Source of the DNA: Variovorax paradoxus
GTDB taxonomy: Bacteria; Pseudomonadota; Gammaproteobacteria; Burkholderiales; Burkholderiaceae_C
DNA length: 64,000 nt
NCBI RefSeq assembly: GCF_030815855.1
Contig: NZ_JAUSXG010000001.1
Span: 248,001 to 312,000, forward strand
Reading direction: 5' to 3'
The notes under the pieces were generated by a model. The model was not told the origin of the DNA. It saw only the letters and a list, made by a program, of their open reading frames with translations, and made no database searches. This document shows positions 53,363 through 62,603 of this stretch, piece by piece (position 1 is the first letter of the stretch; every line of letters starts with the position of its first letter). The translations under genes were made by a program, and so were the position numbers.

Positions 53363-54324
53363 AACTCACTTTTCTGGGCACCTCCTCGGGCACCCCCACG
53401 CGCCAGCGCAACGTCTCGGGCCTTGCGGTGCAGACCGTGCTCGGCGCCGACTGGTTCCTGGTCGATTGCGGCGAAGGCACGCAGCACCGCCTGCTGCAAA
53501 CGCCGCTGTCCTTGCACGACCTGGCAGCTGTCTGCATCACGCATGTGCACGGCGACCATTGCTATGGCCTGCCGGGACTGCTCGCGAGCGCCGGCATGGG
53601 CAAGCGCACGAAGCCGCTGAAGCTGATCGCGCCGCGGCCGGTGTGGGAGTGGTTCGAGGCGACGCGCCGGTTGACGGACCTGCATCTGCCGTACGAGGTC
53701 GAGCATGTGGATCTCGAAGCCGAGGCGCTGGTCTACGAAGCCCCGGGCCTGCGCATCGAGCGCCATGTGCTGCGGCACCGGGTGCCCAGCCACGCCTACC
53801 GCGTGCAGGTGCAAACCCGGCGCGTGCGGCTGAAGGCCGACGCCTTGCGCGCCGCGGGCCTGCCGCCGGGCCCCGCATGGCGCGCGCTGCAGAACGGGGA
53901 GGACGTGCCTTTCAACGGCGAGGTGCTGCGCAGTGCCGATTTCGCGGAGACGCACATCGACAGGGCCAGCGCCGTGCTCGGAGGCGACAACGCCGAACCC
54001 GCACTGTTGCGCGTGGCCTGCGAGGGGGCGCAGCTGCTGGTGAACGAGGCCACCTACACGCAAGAGGCGCTCGACAAGGTCGGGCCTGGACCGATGCACA
54101 GTTCGGCGCGCCTGCTGGCCGAATTTGCGCAATCCGTCGAAGTGCCCAACCTGGTTCTCACGCACCTCAGCCCGCGCCACCAGAACGAAGAGGGCATGGC
54201 CGCGCTGATGGCGGAGACGCAGGCCCACTACAGTGGCCATGCATTCCTGGCCAACGACCTGGACGTTTTTGAACTCGACAGCACCGGCAAGGTGACTGTC
54301 ACGCCTGCCCGATCGGACGAATGA
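53356..54324 (+). CDS. rnz: Ribonuclease Z
   Basis: 322 residues. The metallo-beta-lactamase motif is THVHGDHCYGLPGLL (about 60-74), with FLGTSSGTPTRQRN at the start and the later HLSPRH motif, typical of RNase Z. It cuts tRNA precursors after the discriminator base. It overlaps the zinc-ribbon gene and is tied into the RNA-repair operon; in most bacteria rnz stands alone. Its presence beside the CCA-bearing tRNA-like RNA is notable. Confidence 0.92.
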   Translation: MLKLTFLGTSSGTPTRQRNVSGLAVQTVLGADWFLVDCGEGTQHRLLQTPLSLHDLAAVCITHVHGDHCYGLPGLLASAGMGKRTKPLKLIAPRPVWEWFEATRRLTDLHLPYEVEHVDLEAEALVYEAPGLRIERHVLRHRVPSHAYRVQVQTRRVRLKADALRAAGLPPGPAWRALQNGEDVPFNGEVLRSADFAETHIDRASAVLGGDNAEPALLRVACEGAQLLVNEATYTQEALDKVGPGPMHSSARLLAEFAQSVEVPNLVLTHLSPRHQNEEGMAALMAETQAHYSGHAFLANDLDVFELDSTGKVTVTPARSDE

Positions 54325-54357
54325 ACGAATCCGGCGGCAAGAAGAAGATTTTTATTC

Positions 54358-55212
54358 ATGAGCAACCAAGAATTCCTGCGCTCGGCGCACTCCATCGATC
54401 CCGCCATGCGCGTGCAGATCATGGACGCCCTGCGCGACATCGAAACGCGGCATGACGTCACGGTGCTGTTCGCCTGCGAATCCGGCAGCCGTGGCTGGGG
54501 CTTTGCCTCGCCCGACAGCGACTACGACGTGCGCTTCATCTACGTGAACCGCCTGCCGTGGTATCTCACCGTCACGCCGCGCCGCGACGTGATCGAACTG
54601 CCGATCAGCGGCGATCTCGACATCAACGGCTGGGACCTGCGCAAGGCGCTGGGCCTGATGCGCGAGTCGAACCCTACGCTGCTCGAATGGCTGCGTTCGC
54701 CCGTCGTGTACCGCGACGACGCGGTCGCAATGCCGCGCTTTCGTGCGCTCTCGGAGGCGGTGTTCTCCAACGCGCGCGGCTGGCATCACTACGCCTCGAT
54801 GGCCAAGAAGAACTTCCGCGAGCATCTGCAGGCCGAAGAGGTGCGCTACAAGAAATATCTCTACGTGCTGCGCCCGCTGCTTGCGGCGCGCTGGATCCGG
54901 ACGCAAGCCGGCGTACCGCCGATGCGCTTTGCCGACCTGGCTCAGAAGACGCTCGATCCCGTAAGCGACGCTGCGCTGATCGAAGAGATCAACGCGCTGC
55001 TCGAGGTGAAGATGCGCGCCGGCGAAGCCGCCACCAGCCCGCGCTGGCCTGGCATTCACGCGTTCATCGAAAGCGAACTGGCGGCCAACGCGGCCGAGCC
55101 GGTCGCGCCGCTGCCGCAGGCCGAGAGTGCGGGGCTGGACGCGTTTCTCTGCGAGACGGTGCTGCGCTTCGACGCGGCCGCGCCCGCCGCGACGGAAGGA
55201 GGCTGCGGATGA
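54358..55212 (+). CDS. RlaP-type nucleotidyltransferase of RNA repair
   Basis: 284 residues. DNA polymerase beta-like nucleotidyltransferase motif [20 protein letters not shown] (about 43-62), with the acidic D-x-D metal site (DYD), then [22 protein letters not shown] and a helical C-terminal part. This matches the RlaP family (RNA repair pathway DNA polymerase beta family) found near rtcBA. It may add or modify a nucleotide on broken RNA. The stop overlaps the rtcA start (ATGA). Confidence 0.88.
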   Translation: MSNQEFLRSAHSIDPAMRVQIMDALRDIETRHDVTVLFACESGSRGWGFASPDSDYDVRFIYVNRLPWYLTVTPRRDVIELPISGDLDINGWDLRKALGLMRESNPTLLEWLRSPVVYRDDAVAMPRFRALSEAVFSNARGWHHYASMAKKNFREHLQAEEVRYKKYLYVLRPLLAARWIRTQAGVPPMRFADLAQKTLDPVSDAALIEEINALLEVKMRAGEAATSPRWPGIHAFIESELAANAAEPVAPLPQAESAGLDAFLCETVLRFDAAAPAATEGGCG

Positions 55213-56247
55213 TCGAGCTCGACGGATCGCAAGGCGAGGGCGGCGGCCAGATCCTGCGCACCAGCCTGGCCTTGTCGGTGGCCACGGGCCAGCCGGTCGC
55301 CATCGAGAAAATTCGCGCGGGGCGCGCCAAGCCGGGATTGATGCGCCAGCATCTCGCGTGCGTGAACGCCGCCGCCGAAATCAGCGGCGCGCAGGTCGAA
55401 GGGGGCGAGCTCGGATCGCAATCGCTGCGTTTCGTACCCGGACCGGTGCGCGCGGGCGAATACAGCTTCACGATTGCCAGCGCCGGCAGCTGCATGCTGG
55501 GTGCTGCAAACGGTGCTGCCGCCGCTGTTGCTGGCCGGTGCGCCGAGCCACGTGCACCTGCGCGGCGGCACGCACAACCCGATGGCCCCGCCTTTCCACT
55601 TTCTGGAGCGCGCCTTCGCGCCGCTGGTGCGCCGCCTGGGCGCGGACCTGCAACTGGTGCTGCGCCGCTGCGGTTTCTATCCGGCCGGCGGCGGCGAAGT
55701 GGACGCAACCATCGTGCCGGCGGCCGGTGCGCTGCAGTCCTTCGACCTGATGGCGCGGGGCGCGCCGCTGTCGGGACATGCGGAGTGCCTGGCACCGGGG
55801 CTGGCGCGACACATCGCCACGCGCGAGCTCGAAACGTTCGGCAAGGCGATGGGTTGGTCAGGTGAACAGTTGCGGGTCGGCAGCGCGCGGCAGAACGAGG
55901 GTCCGGGCAACGCACTCCTCGCCACGCTCGCCTACGAGCATGTCACCGAAGTCTTCACCGCCTTTGGCGAAAAGACACTGAGTGCGGAGCAGGTGGCGCA
56001 TGCGCTGGTGAACGAGCTGCGCGACTTCCAGAAAAGCCAAGCGGCCGTCGGGCCGCACCTTGCCGACCAATTGGCGCTGCTGCTGGGCCTGGCGGCGTGG
56101 CAGAGCGGCGGCGCCGGCACCTTCACCTGCAGCGAAGTGACCGAGCACACCCGAACCAATTGCGCGGTGATCGAGCGCTTTCTGCCGGTGCGCTACGTCA
56201 TCGGCGAAACGCCGGGCACGGCCACCGTGAAGGTGGCGCGGACCTGA
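55209..56247 (+). pseudogene. rtcA: RtcA, RNA 3'-terminal phosphate cyclase, with a one-base insertion
   Basis: The start ATG overlaps the preceding stop. The first frame gives [20 protein letters not shown] and [14 protein letters not shown], then ends with SAGSCML; the second gives [20 protein letters not shown] and the catalytic region VTEHTRTNCAVIERF. The frames join if one G of GGG at 55499-55501 is removed, giving 345 residues, about the length of E. coli RtcA (338). So this is either a recent frameshift, a sequencing error or, less likely, a programmed shift. RtcA would make 2',3'-cyclic phosphate ends. Confidence 0.85.
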
Positions 56248-56265
56248 GGCCTGAGCAATGCGGCG

Positions 56266-56289
56266 GGGCAGAAAAAGCGCTTTTCGCCC
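56266..56289. terminator. Hairpin between convergent genes
   Basis: GGGC-A-GAAAA-A-GC / GC-TTTTC-GCCC gives a strong stem between the end of rtcA and the small secreted protein gene. TTCTTA follows on the plus strand. It could terminate from both sides. Confidence 0.5.
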
Positions 56290-56292
56290 TTC

Positions 56293-56643
56293 TTACAGGC
56301 CGGCTTGCCGGGTGAACGAGACGGCCGGCTTGCTGTACGCCGAAGGCACCTGGTCGCGATAGAAGGCGCGGCGGTCCAGGCTTTGCAGCGGATTGTGCGC
56401 GGCGGCCACGGCCTGGTCGCGCACGGCATTGCGATCCAGCGTCGAATCGATGGCCAGCACGCCTTCGGCTGCGCTGTCCGAATACGGATTACCGCCGCGA
56501 GCGGCCGCCACGGCTTCGGCCTGCACGTCCGCGCGGTTGGCGTAGGAAGTGACGGCCTGCACGCCTTCGTAGGTCTCGGCGTGGGCGGCTGCCGTGCCCA
56601 GGACGGCGAGTGCGGCGGCGGCGATGAGTTGCTTCGTGTTCAT
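56293..56643 (-). CDS. Small secreted protein, Burkholderiales-type
   Basis: 116 residues with a signal peptide (LIAAAALAVLGTAAAHA). The mature part has repeated short helices: RADVQAEAVAAARGGNPYSDSA and RNAVRDQAVAAAHNPLQSL, as in DUF4148-like small periplasmic proteins. AAGGGA lies upstream of the ATG at 56643. Role unknown. It is convergent with rtcA. Confidence 0.65.
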   Translation of the reverse strand: MNTKQLIAAAALAVLGTAAAHAETYEGVQAVTSYANRADVQAEAVAAARGGNPYSDSAAEGVLAIDSTLDRNAVRDQAVAAAHNPLQSLDRRAFYRDQVPSAYSKPAVSFTRQAGL

Positions 56644-56760
56644 GGTGAGAGTCCCTTGACGGAAAGTAGTGTGGGCGGCGGACATTCGTCGTTGCCACAA
56701 GATGCAGTGTGAAACTGCATCGTGAGTGGCGCTGTGCGTTTGAGCACCGCTTTTCGTCGA

Positions 56761-58422
56761 TTACAGGGGCGTTGCCATCGGCGGTGAACAGATCACCGCC
56801 AGGGGTTCGGATCGCCCGCGCACCACCAGCGTATCGACCTGTTCCACGCTGTGCGCGAAGCCGGCCTGCTGCGCCGCGAACAGCGAAACCACCCGGCGCG
56901 ATGCGGCGGTCTTGGCGTGGTCCTGAAGACGGCTCGCCGTGTTGACCACCTCGCCGATGGCGGTGAAGGTGGTGGTGTCGAGGTAGCCCACTTCACCCAC
57001 CGCCGCGCGCCCGGCGTGCAGGCCCATGCCGAAGTCCAGCCGCTGGCCGAACTGGGCCTCGAAGCCTTCGCTCCAGGCATCCATGCGTTCGCCGATGAGC
57101 TCGGTCGCGCGCAGCGCCTGCCGGCATGCGGTGGACAGGTCGGTCTCGAGGCCGAAGATGGCCATCACGCTGTCGCCGATGAACTGGTTCGGCACGCCGC
57201 CGCTTTCTCGCACGGCCGCGCCCACGGTAGCGAAGTAGCGGTCGAGCACATAGGCCAGGTCGAACGGCCATTGCCGCTCCGACAAGCCGGACCAGCGCCG
57301 CAGGTCCACGAACAGAATGGCCACGTCGCGCTCTCGGCCGAAGCTGCTGACCGGCGCGGGGCGGCCCGCGTTGGGCGGCGGTGCGAACAGCGGAGTGACT
57401 TCGATGTCGCCGCGCGGCCGCAGCTGGCACGCCAGCCGCACGTCGCCGGGTGCGCGCACACGGTCAAGCGTTCGCTGCTCGTCGCGGCCCGCCTCGCCGA
57501 TGTGTTCCGCGGGGCCGAGCACGCGAACACGGCAGGTCGAACAGCGCGCGCGTCCGCCGCAGACCGAGAGGTGCGCAATGCCTAGCGAGCGGCTGGCCTC
57601 GAGCACGCTCCAGCCCCGCGGCACACGCACCGTGCGGCCCGGATAGCGCAGCGCGATCGACGGTCCTCGCGGACGGCGTGCGAACCAGTGGCGCGCCGCA
57701 TAGGCGGCCAGCAGGGCGGCCAGTCCGAGCGCGTAGAAGAGCTTGATGCGGGTCTCCGCGGTGTCGAGCGCCTGGCCCTGGGCCGGTGTCGGCAGCACGG
57801 CGGGCGGAACGCCGGTCCACTGGAATTCGCGTCCCATGGAGACGAAGCCCATCGCCGCGGTGAGCGGCAGCACCACCGCGAAGGCCAGCAGCAGATGGGA
57901 AAAGCGGCGGTAGGCCGGCCGCGCCCGCAGGGCGAAGTGCATGCCGAGGCAGCCGTGGAGCCAGGCCGCGAGCATCATCGCCAGTTGCGCGCTCGCGCCC
58001 GGCAAGCTCCACAGGCCCCAGACCACGCGCGCATAGGAACCCTCGATGCCATACGCGAGGTAGGCCCCCCGCATGGCGGTCAGGTGCGTGGCCAGCAAAA
58101 GCGGCAGTGCGAAGCCCAGCAGCACGCGCAGCCCCTCGAGCGGCGGCATGCGCAGAGTGCGGCGCTCCCACAGCGCAGCCACCGCAAGTGCCAGGTGCAC
58201 CGTGGCGGCGCCATAGAGCAGCAGCGTGCCCGGCAGGCTGTGCCAGAAGCTCTGCACGCCGCGCAGCACCGTCTCGGCCGCGGCAAAGGCGGCGATGCCA
58301 AGCGAATGATTCAGTAGGTGCGCCGTCACATAGGCCATCAGCACCAGCCCGCTCGCCCAGCGGAGATTGCGCCGGGTCGGCGGTCTCGGCGGAAAAGGGA
58401 ATGGGAGGGAACGTCTGTCCAT
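56761..58422 (-). CDS. Membrane [2Fe-2S] ferredoxin-adenylate/guanylate cyclase fusion
   Basis: 553 residues in three parts. Residues about 20-240 hold about six membrane segments with several histidines (AHLLNHSLGI, TVHLALA), which may bind heme. Residues about 250-345 are a plant-type [2Fe-2S] domain with CGGRARCSTC and ACQL. Residues about 365-553 are a class III cyclase domain with metal aspartates in ILFVDLR and IGDSVMA and the N-x3-R pair in VVNTASRL. It should couple redox state to cyclic nucleotide synthesis. A Crp/Fnr regulator is encoded divergently 53 bases away. Confidence 0.88.
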   Translation of the reverse strand: MDRRSLPFPFPPRPPTRRNLRWASGLVLMAYVTAHLLNHSLGIAAFAAAETVLRGVQSFWHSLPGTLLLYGAATVHLALAVAALWERRTLRMPPLEGLRVLLGFALPLLLATHLTAMRGAYLAYGIEGSYARVVWGLWSLPGASAQLAMMLAAWLHGCLGMHFALRARPAYRRFSHLLLAFAVVLPLTAAMGFVSMGREFQWTGVPPAVLPTPAQGQALDTAETRIKLFYALGLAALLAAYAARHWFARRPRGPSIALRYPGRTVRVPRGWSVLEASRSLGIAHLSVCGGRARCSTCRVRVLGPAEHIGEAGRDEQRTLDRVRAPGDVRLACQLRPRGDIEVTPLFAPPPNAGRPAPVSSFGRERDVAILFVDLRRWSGLSERQWPFDLAYVLDRYFATVGAAVRESGGVPNQFIGDSVMAIFGLETDLSTACRQALRATELIGERMDAWSEGFEAQFGQRLDFGMGLHAGRAAVGEVGYLDTTTFTAIGEVVNTASRLQDHAKTAASRRVVSLFAAQQAGFAHSVEQVDTLVVRGRSEPLAVICSPPMATPL

Positions 58423-58475
58423 GAACGGGTTCGAAGGGGCACCCGAGCATAATGCGCGCGCCCCTATCGACCGGC

Positions 58476-59198
58476 ATGGCCCTCACTACTCCAACCACTC
58501 TTCGTTCCAGCCTTGCGCTGCGCCGCATCGCGCTGCTCGAAGGCCTCTCCGACCAGCGTCTTGACCGGCTCGCGCAGCAATGCCTCTGGCACAGCGTCGA
58601 CGCCGGCAAGCCGCTGTTGCTGCGCACCGAGCAGCACAGCGACGTGTTCCTGCTGGTCTCGGGGCAGGTGCGGGTGACCACCTATTCGGCCAACGGACGG
58701 CAGGTCACCTTCAGGGATTCGGAAGCCGGCGAGCATTTCGGCGACATTGCCGCCATCGACGGCGGGCCGCGCTCCGCCGATGTGGTCACGCTCGAACCCA
58801 GCGTGCTCGCCAGCCTCGACCGGCTTTCCTTCATGGCCCTGTTGCGCGACGAGCCCCTGGTGGCCGAGCGCGTGATGCAGCGGCTCGCGTCATTGGTGCG
58901 GCAACTGTCGGAACGCGTGATCGACCTGAGCACGCTGGGTGTTCAGAACCGGCTGCATGCCGAACTGCTGCGCCTCGCGCGCGCGGCCGGCGTGGAAGGC
59001 AACCAGGCAAGGCTGGAGCCGGCGCCCAAGCACGCGGCCCTGGCCAGCCAGATCAGCACCAACCGCGAACAGGTGACCCGCGAACTCAACGTGCTGGTGC
59101 GCAGCGGCGTGCTGCGCAAGGACGGCAAGGACCTTCTGGTGGCCGACGCCGAGCGGCTGGAGCGCATGGTCGCCCAGGTGCGCGGCGACGCCGGCTGA
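58476..59198 (+). CDS. Crp/Fnr-family transcription regulator
   Basis: 240 residues. A cyclic-nucleotide-binding fold (VFLLVSGQVRVTTYSANGRQ, GEHFGDIAAIDGGPRSA with the phosphate-binding cassette) and a C-terminal helix-turn-helix (LASQISTNREQVTRELNVL). The cassette and the divergent cyclase gene suggest that it responds to cAMP or cGMP. No cysteine set for an FeS cluster is seen. ATG at 58476 is used; an in-frame ATG at 58452 is possible. Confidence 0.87.
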   Translation: MALTTPTTLRSSLALRRIALLEGLSDQRLDRLAQQCLWHSVDAGKPLLLRTEQHSDVFLLVSGQVRVTTYSANGRQVTFRDSEAGEHFGDIAAIDGGPRSADVVTLEPSVLASLDRLSFMALLRDEPLVAERVMQRLASLVRQLSERVIDLSTLGVQNRLHAELLRLARAAGVEGNQARLEPAPKHAALASQISTNREQVTRELNVLVRSGVLRKDGKDLLVADAERLERMVAQVRGDAG

Positions 59199-59207
59199 GC
59201 GGCAGGT

Positions 59208-59681
59208 TCAGTTCCAGCGCCCGCGCAGACCGCCGAGGCTGAAGCGGCCCGCGCCCAGAAGCACCACGCTGAGCGCGCCGAACAGATACAGGCCCTGCAG
59301 TTCGAGTGCCCAGCCGCCTTGCTTGGTCATCGAGAACAGGTCGGCCATGTGCACCAGGCCGAAGGCCGCGAGCATGTTGATGACGACCACGCCGGCGGCG
59401 GCACGGGTCCAGAAACCGGCGATCATGAGCAGCGGCGCCACGATCTCGCCCACGTACACCAGGTAGGCCAGCCCGCCGGGCAGGCCGGCCTTGACCAGCA
59501 TGGCACTGACGAAGCCCACGCCGGCGGAGATCTTGAAAATGCCATGCAGCAGCACGAGCACGCCAATGGCGACGCGCAGCAGCAGCTTGCCGGAATCGTC
59601 CAACGCGGCGGGGGAGGAAGAGGCGAGCGAAGGTGCGATCGGCGCACGCGCGGAATCGGCGGCTACGGCCTGGGTGTTCAT
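59208..59681 (-). CDS. DoxX-family membrane protein
   Basis: 157 residues. Four hydrophobic segments; LLLRVAIGVLVLLHGIFKISAG and YVGEIVAPLLMIAGFWTRAAA match DoxX-like quinol oxidase-associated proteins. The first 25 residues are an Ala/Ser-rich cytoplasmic part. Convergent with the Crp/Fnr gene, nine bases apart. Confidence 0.85.
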   Translation of the reverse strand: MNTQAVAADSARAPIAPSLASSSPAALDDSGKLLLRVAIGVLVLLHGIFKISAGVGFVSAMLVKAGLPGGLAYLVYVGEIVAPLLMIAGFWTRAAAGVVVINMLAAFGLVHMADLFSMTKQGGWALELQGLYLFGALSVVLLGAGRFSLGGLRGRWN

Positions 59682-59842
59682 GGCAGATCCTTGGAAAATT
59701 GAAGAAAGGCCGCCGCGGACTGCGACGGTTGCGGTTCCAGTGTGCGCAGCCGCGGCCGATCGGGCTGTGCGTTTACGCACACTTTTCAGAAGGTGCCCGA
59801 GGAGCCTCTGCAAGCCCGGCGCCATCCTGCTACGCTTGCACC

Positions 59843-59867
59843 GCCCGCCAATACGGCGGGCTTTTTT
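59843..59867 (+). terminator. Intrinsic terminator hairpin in the leader of the TauE-like gene
   Basis: GCCCGCC-AATAC-GGCGGGC is a 7-bp GC stem followed by six Ts, oriented toward the TauE-like gene and ending 15 bases before its ATG. As DoxX lies on the other strand, the hairpin can only act on transcripts from just upstream, so it may be an attenuator in the leader. Confidence 0.7.
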
Positions 59868-59882
59868 CTGCGCCGCCTTCCC

Positions 59883-60641
59883 ATGGTCTTTCCCCTCATC
59901 ACCGATCCGCATTTCTATGCGGTTGCCATTCCCGCCGTGCTGCTGCTCGGCATCAGCAAGAGCGGATTCGGCGCCGGTTTCGGCTCGCTCGCGGTGCCGC
60001 TGATGGCGCTGGCGGTCACGGTGCCGCAAGCCGCGGCCATCCTGATGCCGCTGCTGCTGTTGATGGACCTGCTCGGCGTGGCCGCCTTCCGCCGCGACTT
60101 CGACCGCGCGCTGCTCAAGTTCCTGATTCCGTTCGGGCTGCTCGGCACGGTGATCGGCACGCTGCTGTTCCGGACGCTCTCGGCCCACACCGTGGCCGGC
60201 ATCGTCGGCGTGTTCACGCTGCTGTTCCTGGCGCAGCGGCTGGTGTTTCCGCCCAAGCCCGACGATCCGCTGCCCTCGCGTGCGGTGGGCGCGGCGCTCA
60301 CGGCGGTGTCGGGCTTCACGAGCTTCATCGCCCACGCGGGCGGGCCGCCGGTCAATGCCTACGTGATTCCGCTGCGGCTCAAGCCGGTGGTATTCACCGC
60401 GACGATGGCGTACTTCTTCTTCGTGGTGAACCTGAGCAAGTGGATTCCGTACGCATGGCTCGGGCTGATCGACCTGCGCACGCTCGCCACGTCGGCGGTG
60501 CTGATGCCGCTGGCGCCGCTCGGCGTGTGGGTCGGCATTCGCATTGCGCGGCGCATCGACGCGACGTGGTTCTATCGCTTCGTGTACCTGGGCATGCTGT
60601 TGACCGGCCTGAAGCTCGTCTACGACGGCTTCCTGGCCTGA
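59883..60641 (+). CDS. TauE/SafE-family membrane transporter
   Basis: 252 residues, about eight membrane segments. LLLGISKSGFGAGFGSLAVPLMA and TAVSGFTSFIAHAGGPPVNAYV are typical of TauE/SafE permeases, which export sulfonates or sulfite-like anions. The ATG at 59883 is chosen; a longer frame upstream reads through the terminator hairpin. Confidence 0.88.
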   Translation: MVFPLITDPHFYAVAIPAVLLLGISKSGFGAGFGSLAVPLMALAVTVPQAAAILMPLLLLMDLLGVAAFRRDFDRALLKFLIPFGLLGTVIGTLLFRTLSAHTVAGIVGVFTLLFLAQRLVFPPKPDDPLPSRAVGAALTAVSGFTSFIAHAGGPPVNAYVIPLRLKPVVFTATMAYFFFVVNLSKWIPYAWLGLIDLRTLATSAVLMPLAPLGVWVGIRIARRIDATWFYRFVYLGMLLTGLKLVYDGFLA

Positions 60642-60651
60642 AGGCGGGCTT

Positions 60652-61011
60652 TTAGAACTCGACGATCGACTTGAAGCCGCCGAACATCATCCGCTTCGCA
60701 TCGAAGGGCATGGTTTTCGGGTCCATCGCGGCAATGCGCGGGTCGGCCATGACCTTGGCATTGACCGCGTCGCGGTGCTTGCGCGACTTGTAGACGATCC
60801 ACGAGAACGCCACTGTTTCGTCCGCCTTCTGCTTCACGCTCTGGGGAAACGAGGTGAGCTTGCCGGGCTTCACGTCGTCGGCGATGCACTCCACATATTC
60901 GAGCGCACCGTATTCCATCCAGATCTTGCCGGCCTTGCGCGCCAGCTTGCGGTAAGCCTCGACATTGTTCGAGGGAACGGGAACGAGAAAGCCATCGACA
61001 TAGCGGGCCAT
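60652..61011 (-). CDS. DUF1428 family protein
   Basis: 119 residues, a complete DUF1428 (YbaA-like) domain: YVDGFLVPVPSNNVEAYRKLARKAGKIW and MPFDAKRMMFGGFKSIVEF. A small dimeric alpha/beta-barrel type fold is expected. Function unknown. It follows the drug exporter gene on the same strand. Confidence 0.87.
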   Translation of the reverse strand: MARYVDGFLVPVPSNNVEAYRKLARKAGKIWMEYGALEYVECIADDVKPGKLTSFPQSVKQKADETVAFSWIVYKSRKHRDAVNAKVMADPRIAAMDPKTMPFDAKRMMFGGFKSIVEF

Positions 61012-61075
61012 TGAAGGTCTCCTTGAAAGAAACGGAAGAAAGAAAAGAAAGGTCGGCCGCCGCACGGCCGAGCCT

Positions 61076-62563
61076 TCAGGACGCCGCCGCACGGTTGGCC
61101 GCGCTTGCGGATGCCGCGGCCCCTTCGTTGTTCTTGTCGTTCTGAGTGGACCCCGGTGGCGCAGTGCGAAGCAGCAAGGCCCCGATCAAGCCCGCGAGCG
61201 CCGCGAACACGGCGCCGACAAGAAACGCAAGGTTGTAGCCGCCTGTGAGCGCAAGAGGCAACTGCGCCCCGGCTGCTTGCATCGAGCCGGTGCGCGCCGC
61301 GGCGGCGCTGGCCAGCACGGCGAGACCGAGTGCGCCGCCCATCATGAAGGCGGTGTTGACCACGCCCGAGGCGAGGCCCGAATCGGCCGGGTCGACCTCG
61401 CTCATGGCCGCGAGCAGCACCGGGTTGAACGCCATGCCCGCGCCCAGGCCGAGCAGCATCATCCCGGGCAGCACGTCGACGACGAAGCTGCCGTTGACCG
61501 GCGCGCGCGCGAAGAGCGCGAGGCCGATGGCCGCGAGCCAGAGTCCGGCCGCGAGCGGCTTGCGGATGCCGAAGCGCATCACCAGCCTGGCCGAGAGGCC
61601 GAGCGAGAACACCGCCATGATGATGTTGGCCGGCAGGAAGGCGAGGCCGATCTGCATCGGCGTGTAGTTCAGCACCAGCTGCATGTAGAGCGCGGAGATG
61701 AAGAACCACGCGAACATCGCCGCCGCCCACAGCACGCCCACCACGTTGGCGACCGACACGCTGCGCAGGCGGAAGAGGCCGAGCGGCATCAGCGGATGCT
61801 GCACGCGCGCCTCGATGGCGATGAAGATCGCGAGCAGCACCACGGCAGCGCCGAGCAGGCCCAGCGTTTGGGTGGAACCCCAGCCGGCTTCGTTGCCGTT
61901 GACCACGCCGTAGACCGCGAGCATGAGCGACAGCGTGACGGTGACGGCGCCGGCCACGTCGAGCTTCTCGCCGTGCGCCTGGCCGCGCGCGTTGGGCAGC
62001 AGCGCCACGCACAGCGCATACACCGCCACACCGATCGGCAGGTTGACCAGGAAGATCCAGTGCCAGCTCAGCGTGCTCGTGAGCAGCCCGCCCAGCAGCA
62101 CGCCGATGCTGCCGCCGCCCGCGCAGACGAAGCCATACACGCCCATCGCCTTCGCGCGATCGGCCGGTTCGGTGAACAGGTTCATGATCAGCGAGAGCGA
62201 GACGGCCGACACCACCGCGCCGCCCAGCCCCTGCACCGCGCGCGCCGCAATCAGCACGCCTTGCGAGTTGGCGATGCCGCAGGCCAGCGAGGCGAGCGTG
62301 AACAGCACAAGGCCGACCAGGAAGACCCTGCGGTGCCCGTAGAGGTCGCCGAGCCTGCCCCCCAGCAGCAGGAAGCCGCCGAAGGTCAGCATGTAGGCGT
62401 TCACCACCCAGACCAGCGAGGTTTCGGTGAAGCCCAGGTCGGTGCGAATGGAAGGCAATGCCACGTTCACGATCGTGGTGTCGAGCACGATCATCAGCAC
62501 GCCGAGGCACAGCACCATCAATGCGAGCCAGCGCTTCCGGTTGTTGTCGAGTGTGTCGGTCAT
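61076..62563 (-). CDS. DHA2-family (14-TM) MFS drug exporter
   Basis: 495 residues with about 14 membrane segments. MFS motifs are WVVNAYMLTFGGFLLLGGRLGDLYGHRR and VLDTTIVNVALPSI, the latter typical of EmrB/QacA exporters. It probably exports toxic compounds by proton antiport. Upstream on the same strand lie VOC and SRPBCC genes. ATG at 62563 has a weak ribosome site (GGGGATCAC). Confidence 0.9.
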   Translation of the reverse strand: MTDTLDNNRKRWLALMVLCLGVLMIVLDTTIVNVALPSIRTDLGFTETSLVWVVNAYMLTFGGFLLLGGRLGDLYGHRRVFLVGLVLFTLASLACGIANSQGVLIAARAVQGLGGAVVSAVSLSLIMNLFTEPADRAKAMGVYGFVCAGGGSIGVLLGGLLTSTLSWHWIFLVNLPIGVAVYALCVALLPNARGQAHGEKLDVAGAVTVTLSLMLAVYGVVNGNEAGWGSTQTLGLLGAAVVLLAIFIAIEARVQHPLMPLGLFRLRSVSVANVVGVLWAAAMFAWFFISALYMQLVLNYTPMQIGLAFLPANIIMAVFSLGLSARLVMRFGIRKPLAAGLWLAAIGLALFARAPVNGSFVVDVLPGMMLLGLGAGMAFNPVLLAAMSEVDPADSGLASGVVNTAFMMGGALGLAVLASAAAARTGSMQAAGAQLPLALTGGYNLAFLVGAVFAALAGLIGALLLRTAPPGSTQNDKNNEGAAASASAANRAAAS

Positions 62564-62603
62564 GAAGAGTGATCCCCTGCAGAATTTTGCGGATGAAGTG
62601 TGC

